Positions 6,881 through 11,665 of a stretch of DNA of 11,665 nt are shown one piece after another. Position 1 is the stretch's first letter, and every line of letters begins with the position of its first letter. Origin of the DNA: Paramuribaculum sp. (GTDB taxonomy: Bacteria; Bacteroidota; Bacteroidia; Bacteroidales; Muribaculaceae). The stretch lies in NCBI GenBank assembly GCA_029058455.1, contig JAIDXU010000285.1:1-11665 (forward strand), written 5' to 3'. Under the pieces are notes generated by a model. It did no database searches and was not told the origin of the DNA. It was given only the letters and a program-made list of their open reading frames with translations. The translations under genes and the position numbers were made by a program.

Positions 6881-7124
6881 AGTAATCGGTGTTTGGGAAA
6901 ACCGGGTGATTGATAAAAATGATTGAACAAATCTTGATAGCGCGTGGGTGGCACGAAAGAGGTGCGGTTACCGGCACGGTTACTTTTAAAACACGTCAGA
7001 GGAACGTTAGGTTTTGATTTCCCCGAATAATTAACATATTAATTCCGCCGGTCGCACCCATCTACCCGTATATCAGCGAGTGAGAGTGCAGACGGCGGAA
7101 TGTTAAAATGTCACTGACTGTGGC
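6881..7124. other. Intergenic region between the mmd cluster and the 116-aa gene
   Basis: This 244-nt gap contains no supported gene. It holds an AT-rich palindrome and a long-looped inverted repeat just after the MmdB-type stop codon (listed separately). CGGTTAC occurs twice, at 6965-6971 and 6977-6983, 12 bp apart. On the minus strand AAGATTTG (6935-6928) resembles a -7 box for the 116-aa gene, with TTTC 19 nt upstream in place of TTTG; two mismatches make it only a weak promoter candidate. Confidence 0.4.
7029..7101 (-). terminator. Inverted repeats after the mmd cluster, possible terminator or structured 3' UTR
   Basis: Starting 23 nt past the beta-subunit stop, ATTCCGCCG (7042-7050) pairs perfectly with CGGCGGAAT (7093-7101). 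Inside it, after a 3x3 internal loop, GCAC (7054-7057) pairs with GTGC (7086-7089), leaving a 28-nt loop. In the direction of transcription the GC-rich stem is followed by an AT-rich palindrome with 6-bp arms AATTAA/TTAATT (7029-7034 and 7039-7044). There is no U run, and the loop is long for a classical intrinsic terminator, so termination is only one reading; a small RNA or stabilising 3' end is also possible. Confidence 0.4.
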
Positions 7125-8282
7125 TTAGGCAAGGAAGCCGAGCAGCACACCGGCAGCTACAGCCGAACCGATCACACCGGCCACGTTGGGGCCCATGGCG
7201 TGCATCAGCAGGTAGTTGGAAGGATCATATTCGAGGCCCAGGTTGTTGGAGATACGGGCCGACATGGGCACAGCCGATACACCGGCATTACCGATAAGCG
7301 GGTTGATCTTTTTCTCTTTGGGAAGGAAAAGATTAAAGAACTTGACAAAGAGCACACCCGACGACGAGGCGATGATAAAGGCCATGAAGCCGAGGGCGAA
7401 GATACCGATTGTCTGAGCGGTGAGGAACTGTGAGGCCTGGGTTGAGGCTCCCACGGTCATGCCGAGCAGAATGGTAACGATGTCGGTGAGGGCGTTGCTG
7501 GCGGTTTTGGCCAGACGGGTGCAGACACCGCACTCTCTGAGCAGGTTGCCGAAGAAGAGCATACCGAGCAGGGGAATACCTGAAGGCACTACGAAGCAGG
7601 TGAGCAGCAGACCCACGATCGGGAAGATGATCTTTTCGTTTTGAGCAACGGCTCTGGCGGGTTTCATCTTGATGAGACGCTCTTTCTTGGTGGTGAAGAG
7701 GCGCATGATAGGGGGTTGGATCACAGGCACGAGAGCCATGTAGGAGTAGGCTGATACGGCGATGGCACCCATGAGGTTGGGCGCGAGTTTCGACGATAGG
7801 AAGATAGCGGTAGGACCGTCGGCGCCGCCGATAATGGCGATGGCACCGGCCTGGTCGGGTGCGAATCCGAGCAGAAGGGCCACCATATATGCACCGAAGA
7901 TACCGAACTGGGCAGCCGCACCGATAAGCATGAGCTTGGGATTGGCGATCAGGGCGGTGAAGTCGGTCATGGCACCGATACCAAGGAAGATGAGCGGGGG
8001 ATACCATCCGGCGCTCACACCGTTATAGAGAATGTTGAGCACGGATCCCTCTTCGTAGATGCCGATTTCGAGACCGGCCTCAGCGTTGAAGGGAATGTTG
8101 CCGATAAGCATACCGAAGCCTATGGGCACGAGAAGCATGGGCTCAAAGTCCTTCTTGATGGCAAGCCATATAAAGAACAGACCCACGGCCAGCATGACAA
8201 AATGTTGCCATGTGGCGTTGTAGAATCCGGTCAGATGCCAGAACTGCTCCAGATTTTGAAGAAGAAAATCGCTAAATGACAT
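7125..8282 (-). CDS. mmdB: Na+-translocating methylmalonyl-CoA decarboxylase beta subunit (OadB/MmdB/GcdB family)
   Basis: The membrane subunit that decarboxylates carboxybiotin and couples this to Na+ export. A 385-aa polytopic protein with roughly nine to ten hydrophobic segments; full length for the family. The conserved motif [11 protein letters not shown] (151-161) contains Asp155, matching the essential Na+/proton-coupling aspartate of Oad[14 protein letters not shown] (331-343) carries the second conserved set (Asn332, Ser341), and [18 protein letters not shown] (361-378) is the typical C-terminus. The substrate assignment to methylmalonyl-CoA comes from the cluster, with an epimerase and a propionyl-CoA-type carboxyltransferase; the beta subunit itself cannot distinguish oxaloacetate, glutaconyl-CoA and methylmalonyl-CoA enzymes. 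It is the last gene of the cluster, 50 nt after the biotin carrier gene. Confidence 0.93.
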   Translation of the reverse strand: MSFSDFLLQNLEQFWHLTGFYNATWQHFVMLAVGLFFIWLAIKKDFEPMLLVPIGFGMLIGNIPFNAEAGLEIGIYEEGSVLNILYNGVSAGWYPPLIFLGIGAMTDFTALIANPKLMLIGAAAQFGIFGAYMVALLLGFAPDQAGAIAIIGGADGPTAIFLSSKLAPNLMGAIAVSAYSYMALVPVIQPPIMRLFTTKKERLIKMKPARAVAQNEKIIFPIVGLLLTCFVVPSGIPLLGMLFFGNLLRECGVCTRLAKTASNALTDIVTILLGMTVGASTQASQFLTAQTIGIFALGFMAFIIASSSGVLFVKFFNLFLPKEKKINPLIGNAGVSAVPMSARISNNLGLEYDPSNYLLMHAMGPNVAGVIGSAVAAGVLLGFLA

Positions 8283-8332
8283 AATCTGCGTAAATTGAAA
8301 TGTGATTGGTTGATAATTACGACAGGTTATGA

Positions 8333-8767
8333 TTATTCGATGGTTACCATCACAGCTCCGTCGGGCACTGCGTCACCGTTGTTTACGGCGATAGAGGCGA
8401 TCTTACCTGCACGGCCGGCACGGATAGCGTTTTCCATCTTCATTGCTTCGAGCACAACAACGGTGGTTGAGGCTTCAACGGTGTCACCAACTTTAACAGG
8501 TATCGAGATAACTGTGCCGGGCAGGGGAGCTTTAACCTGATAGCCGCCGGCTGCTGCGGGAGCGCTGGCGATTACTTTGGCGCCGCTTTCGGTGCGGGGA
8601 GCAGCTGCGGGGCGGGGCGAGTTGATGATCTTGACGGGAGCTTTCTGGCTGTCAAGTTCCACCTTATAGGGGGTTCCGTTAACCTCCACCTGAGCGATAT
8701 TGTTGTCGATGTCGCCGACAGCAACCTTATAGGTGTTGCCGTTGATTTTATATTTATATTCTTTCAT
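8333..8767 (-). CDS. mmdC: Biotin carrier protein of the decarboxylase (MmdC-like biotinyl domain)
   Basis: Carries the carboxyl group on biotin from the carboxyltransferase to the beta subunit. The 144-aa protein has an N-terminal small beta region (1-48, [12 protein letters not shown]), a flexible Ala/Pro linker (about 52-75) and a C-terminal biotinyl/lipoyl domain (76-144). Lys110 in EAMKMEN is the biotin site, and the preceding [17 protein letters not shown] is the standard half-barrel sequence. Family length and linker match gamma/BCCP subunits of sodium-pumping decarboxylases. It lies 40 nt after the OadG-like gene and 50 nt before the beta-subunit gene. It could also serve another biotin carboxylase, such as acetyl-CoA carboxylase, if that enzyme's own carrier were absent; the window cannot tell. 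Confidence 0.93.
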   Translation of the reverse strand: MKEYKYKINGNTYKVAVGDIDNNIAQVEVNGTPYKVELDSQKAPVKIINSPRPAAAPRTESGAKVIASAPAAAGGYQVKAPLPGTVISIPVKVGDTVEASTTVVVLEAMKMENAIRAGRAGKIASIAVNNGDAVPDGAVMVTIE

Positions 8768-8807
8768 GATCTAAAGATAGCTTTTGGGAATTTTTAATAG
8801 TGTTAAA

Positions 8808-9728
8808 TCAGCGGCGAGGGTTTTCGCGCAGAGTGTAGATTTTAGAATTCCAGGGTGAGTAAGAGCGTTTGGCCTTGGTGAAAGTCAGCACGGTGTTTTC
8901 CTTGTCGTGGGCATCAAGGTGCTGGTGGAGGGCCATGGCGATAGCGGCGATAACCTCACCCGAGTCATGTTCGGGATGAAGGTCGCGGGGAGTCTCGTTG
9001 AGATTTGTGCCGTGAGCTTCAGCTTTTTTGCGCTTGGCGGCATTTGCTCCGATCTTGCTGATGATATAGAAGCAGATGGAGAGGAGCAGCAGGGCGCTGA
9101 ACACGATACACATGGCCATGATGGTCATGCCGAAGCCGTTTTCATCCTTTTCGGAGAACATGGCTACCTTGTTGTTGGTGTCGCGGATCACATTGGCACT
9201 CGAAGGAGTGATGTGCTTGCCGTTGCTGCCGTTGCGTATTTCCCATGCCTCGGTTCCGGTGCCTTTACCATCTTCTATGCGGGCATAGGTCTGGTCGGCG
9301 GTAAGAGAGGCGGGCACTGTGATCGAGTCGATGAGGGTTTTGCCGTCGGCATCATAGATACCGATCCAGTTGTCCTGACCGGGGGTGAGGGTGAAATTTA
9401 CATGGAAAGTGCCGCGGCTGGGCATTCCGTCGGCAAAAAACACTACATGCTGGCGGGTGGGAATCTCGGTGTTGACATCGCCGAGGGGCACCGGATATTT
9501 GGTAGTGTTGTTCGGGTCGTCGGTGAGATAAACGCTTGAAATCTCAAGAGGGGCGAAGTTTGAATTGAAAAGCTCGATCCAAGCGGTACGCTGCCCGTAG
9601 TCGTCAATGAAATTGTTTTCATTGACAACCATAATCTCATTGAGTTTCAATGCCTTCCTGCTTTGTGCCGAGACCTGTGCGGCTCCTAATGACAATACAG
9701 TCAGGAGAATGAATATAATTTTCTTCAT
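8808..9728 (-). CDS. Lamin-tail domain fused to OadG-type small subunit of Na+ decarboxylase
   Basis: Probably the small membrane subunit that holds the carboxyltransferase to the beta subunit, here with a large exported extension. Four parts are visible in 306 aa. A signal peptide (1-21, cleavage likely after VSA) starts the chain. A beta-rich lamin-tail-like domain (about 25-150) has LNEIMVVN (29-36), AWIELFN (49-55) and YLTDDPNNTTKYPVP (67-81). A single membrane helix (about 200-223) follows, then a basic cytosolic stretch KRKK. The OadG-like C-terminus has GEVIAAIAMALHQHL (257-271) and SPWNSKIYTLRENPRR (291-306). With a cleaved signal peptide the lamin-tail domain would lie in the periplasm and the OadG end in the cytosol. 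Ordinary OadG/MmdD subunits are only about 80-130 aa. The gene begins 11 nt after the carboxyltransferase gene, a tight link that supports a shared complex. Confidence 0.82.
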   Translation of the reverse strand: MKKIIFILLTVLSLGAAQVSAQSRKALKLNEIMVVNENNFIDDYGQRTAWIELFNSNFAPLEISSVYLTDDPNNTTKYPVPLGDVNTEIPTRQHVVFFADGMPSRGTFHVNFTLTPGQDNWIGIYDADGKTLIDSITVPASLTADQTYARIEDGKGTGTEAWEIRNGSNGKHITPSSANVIRDTNNKVAMFSEKDENGFGMTIMAMCIVFSALLLLSICFYIISKIGANAAKRKKAEAHGTNLNETPRDLHPEHDSGEVIAAIAMALHQHLDAHDKENTVLTFTKAKRSYSPWNSKIYTLRENPRR

Positions 9729-9739
9729 ATTGAAATCAA

Positions 9740-11293
9740 TCAGAGAGGAATGTTGCCGTGTTTCTTGGCGGGGTTGGTAACCTTTTTGGTAGCGAGCTGC
9801 TGAAGAGCGCGGATCACGCGGAAGCGTGTGTTGCGGGGCTCGATAACGTCGTCGATATAACCGTAGCGGGCGGCGTTATAGGGGTTGCAGAACAGCTTGT
9901 TGTATTCGTCTTCTTTCTCTTTGAGCACCTTGGCAGGATCTTCGCTGGCTTTGGCTTCTTTGGCATAGAGCACTTCAACGGCACCTGCACCACCCATAAC
10001 TGCGATTTCGGCAGAGGGCCATGCATAGTTCATGTCGCCGCGGAGCTGTTTGCAGCTCATCACGATGTGGCTGCCGCCGTAGCTCTTGCGCAGGGTAACG
10101 GTAACTTTGGGCACGGTAGCTTCGCCATAGGCGTAGAGCAGCTTGGCACCGTGGAGAATTACGCCGTTATATTCCTGACCTGTGCCGGGAAGGAATCCGG
10201 GAACGTCGACGAGAGTAACCAGAGGAATGTTGAAAGCGTCGCAGAATCTCACGAAGCGGGCACCCTTGCGCGAAGCGTTGCTGTCGAGCACACCGGCGAG
10301 ATATTTGGGCTGGTTGGCTACAACACCCACCGACTGGCCGTTCATGCGGGCGAAGCCCACGATGATGTTTTTGGCATAGTCGCGCTGCACTTCAAGAAAT
10401 TCGCCGTTGTCGACAATAGCGCCGATCACCTCATACATGTCGTAGGGCTTGGTGGGGGAGTCGGGGATGATGTCGTTGAGCGAGTCCTCGAGACGGTCGA
10501 TAGGATCGGTACATTCGATAGCGGGAGCTTCCTCGAGGTTGTTCTGGGGAATGTAGCTGAACAGCTTGCGGATGATCTTGATGGTTTCCTCGCCGTCTTC
10601 AGCTGCGAAGTGAGCAACGCCGCTCTTCGATGAGTGAACTTCGGCGCCGCCGAGAGCTTCCTGAGAAACATCTTCGCCGGTAACGGTCTTTACAACCTTC
10701 GGGCCGGTGAGGAACATATATGAGATACCCTTGGTCATGATGGTGAAGTCGGTGAGCGCGGGGCTGTAAACGGCGCCGCCGGCACACGGACCGAGAATGC
10801 CTGAAATCTGGGGAATCACACCCGAGGCAAGGATGTTGCGCTCAAAGATTTCGGCATATCCGGCGAGAGCGTTGATGCCCTCCTGAATACGTGCGCCACC
10901 CGAGTCGTTGAGGCCGATTACGGGAGCGCCCATCTTCATGGCCATATCCATGATTTTGCATATTTTCTGTGCCATTGTTTCGCTCAGAGAACCGCCGAAC
11001 ACGGTGAAATCCTGTGCGAAAACATACACGAGACGGCCATCGATAGTGCCGTAGCCGGTTACAACGCCGTCGCCGAGAAAGCTTTTCTTTTCCTGGCCGA
11101 AGTTGTAGCAACGATGGCGCACAAACATGTCGATTTCCTCAAACGAGCCTTCGTCGAGAAGTTGTGCAATGCGCTCGCGGGCGGTGTATTTTCCGCGCTC
11201 ATGCTGCTTTTGGATGGCTTTTTCGCCACCACCGAGCCGAGCCTGATTTCTAAGTTCGATAAGTTCCTGAACTTTAGCAAGTTGATTGCTCAT
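9740..11293 (-). CDS. mmdA: Methylmalonyl-CoA decarboxylase carboxyltransferase subunit (propionyl-CoA carboxylase beta family)
   Basis: Transfers the carboxyl group of (S)-methylmalonyl-CoA to the biotin carrier, releasing propionyl-CoA. The 517-aa length and two crotonase-like halves are typical. The N-terminal half has [12 protein letters not shown] (99-110), [11 protein letters not shown] (129-139) and [13 protein letters not shown] (168-180), where GG/AGG amides form the first oxyanion hole. The C-terminal half has [18 protein letters not shown] (362-379), [13 protein letters not shown] (403-415) and [11 protein letters not shown] (433-443), matching the CoA and biotin pocket. The C-terminus KKHGNIPL is the family standard. 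ATG 11293 gives the canonical start. Sequence alone does not separate a decarboxylase from propionyl-CoA carboxylase beta; the neighbouring Na+-pump subunits and the absence of a biotin carboxylase in the cluster favour the decarboxylase. It follows the epimerase gene by 52 nt. Confidence 0.93.
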   Translation of the reverse strand: MSNQLAKVQELIELRNQARLGGGEKAIQKQHERGKYTARERIAQLLDEGSFEEIDMFVRHRCYNFGQEKKSFLGDGVVTGYGTIDGRLVYVFAQDFTVFGGSLSETMAQKICKIMDMAMKMGAPVIGLNDSGGARIQEGINALAGYAEIFERNILASGVIPQISGILGPCAGGAVYSPALTDFTIMTKGISYMFLTGPKVVKTVTGEDVSQEALGGAEVHSSKSGVAHFAAEDGEETIKIIRKLFSYIPQNNLEEAPAIECTDPIDRLEDSLNDIIPDSPTKPYDMYEVIGAIVDNGEFLEVQRDYAKNIIVGFARMNGQSVGVVANQPKYLAGVLDSNASRKGARFVRFCDAFNIPLVTLVDVPGFLPGTGQEYNGVILHGAKLLYAYGEATVPKVTVTLRKSYGGSHIVMSCKQLRGDMNYAWPSAEIAVMGGAGAVEVLYAKEAKASEDPAKVLKEKEDEYNKLFCNPYNAARYGYIDDVIEPRNTRFRVIRALQQLATKKVTNPAKKHGNIPL

Positions 11294-11345
11294 AATAGAA
11301 TTTATGTTATGATTTGATTGATTATTTTCCTGATGGGTGAGGTGA

Positions 11346-11665
11346 TTATTTCATCTCTTTGGGGTCCTCACAAAGCTCGATGAGAGCGCCGCAGGTCGAT
11401 TTGGGGTGGAGGAAGGCGATGTTGAGACCTTCGGCACCTTTGCGGGGAGCCTTGTCGATGAGGCGGCAGCCCTTGCTTTCGGCTTCGGCGAGAGCGGGAG
11501 CCACGCCGTCGGCCATTGCAAACGCTACATGCTGAATACCGCCGCGGCCGCCGTTGTTTTCAATAAATTTGGCGATGGCGCTTTCGGGAGCGGTAGCCTC
11601 GAGAAGCTCGATTTTGGTCTGACCGACCTTGAAGAAGGCGGTGCGTACTTTTTGATCGGCCACTT
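11346..11665 (-). CDS. mce: Methylmalonyl-CoA epimerase, 5' end outside the window
   Basis: Interconverts (R)- and (S)-methylmalonyl-CoA, supplying the S form that the decarboxylase uses after the B12-dependent mutase makes the R form. A VOC (glyoxalase) fold protein of which 105 codons are present. The first readable codon, GTG 11663-11661, encodes an internal Val in [14 protein letters not shown], not a start; about 30 N-terminal residues including the first metal ligand lie beyond the edge. Visible family motifs are [10 protein letters not shown] (13-22 of the fragment), GGIQHVAFA (41-49) with a metal-binding His, [18 protein letters not shown] (71-88) and GALIELCE (92-99) with a metal-binding Glu. 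It is the most upstream visible gene of the propionate cluster, and the cluster promoter is not in the window. Confidence 0.9.
   Translation of the reverse strand, partial: VADQKVRTAFFKVGQTKIELLEATAPESAIAKFIENNGGRGGIQHVAFAMADGVAPALAEAESKGCRLIDKAPRKGAEGLNIAFLHPKSTCGALIELCEDPKEMK

Noticed and set aside
6951..6977. GCAC, GTGC, GCAC series that could form alternative hairpins
   Set aside because: Only 4-bp stems, easily found by chance; no U run or leader peptide supports attenuation.
7333..8007. 224-codon minus-strand frame inside the beta-subunit gene
   Set aside because: It is rich in Arg and His with no hydrophobic core, typical of a frame-shifted reading of a GC-rich membrane-protein gene.
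9758..10633. Long plus-strand open frame of 291 codons opposite the carboxyltransferase gene
   Set aside because: It is antisense to a strongly conserved gene, has no recognisable motif, and is explained by the codon bias of the opposite strand; likewise the frames at 8907-9539 and 658-1077.

Overview
This is a gene-dense window from an anaerobic Bacteroidales bacterium. The evidence is a promoter of the Bacteroidetes type (TTTG, 20 nt, TAACTTTG), start codons with no clear Shine-Dalgarno sequence, and a propionate-pathway gene cluster whose OadG subunit carries a lamin-tail domain. Base composition and protein style suggest Muribaculaceae or a close relative, but the family cannot be fixed from this window alone. 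All recognisable genes except one small one lie on the minus strand, so transcription reads from high to low coordinates.

Right part (11665 to 7125): a five-gene cluster, in transcription order. It comprises methylmalonyl-CoA epimerase (5' end cut by the window edge), a carboxyltransferase (MmdA type), a secreted/membrane-anchored lamin-tail-OadG fusion, a biotin carrier protein and the membrane beta subunit (MmdB/OadB type). Together they should form a Na+-translocating methylmalonyl-CoA decarboxylase fed by the epimerase. This is the last carbon step of the succinate-to-propionate route, coupled to sodium export. A 244-bp intergenic region with palindromic structure follows.

Middle part (6880 to 5289): a 116-aa conserved-looking protein of unknown function, a four-helix membrane protein of unknown function, and a ThiF/TcdA-like E1 enzyme that modifies tRNA t6A. 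The last two genes overlap by 82 nt in different frames.

Left part (5282 to 424): the best promoter in the window precedes a probable four-gene operon. It contains a dCMP/ComEB-type deaminase, a membrane-anchored S41 (CtpA-like) protease with PDZ domain, 5-formyltetrahydrofolate cyclo-ligase and an ABC-F ATPase. Nucleotide and folate metabolism are thus linked with envelope proteolysis and a ribosome-associated ATPase.

At the left end a 78-aa protein of unknown function is encoded on the plus strand and overlaps the ABC-F gene tail to tail by 15 nt. The window holds no RNA genes, insertion sequences or CRISPR that I can support. The points most worth a second look are the lamin-tail-OadG fusion, the palindrome sitting on the promoter -7 box, the structured intergenic region, the overlapping membrane gene and the two small unknown proteins.
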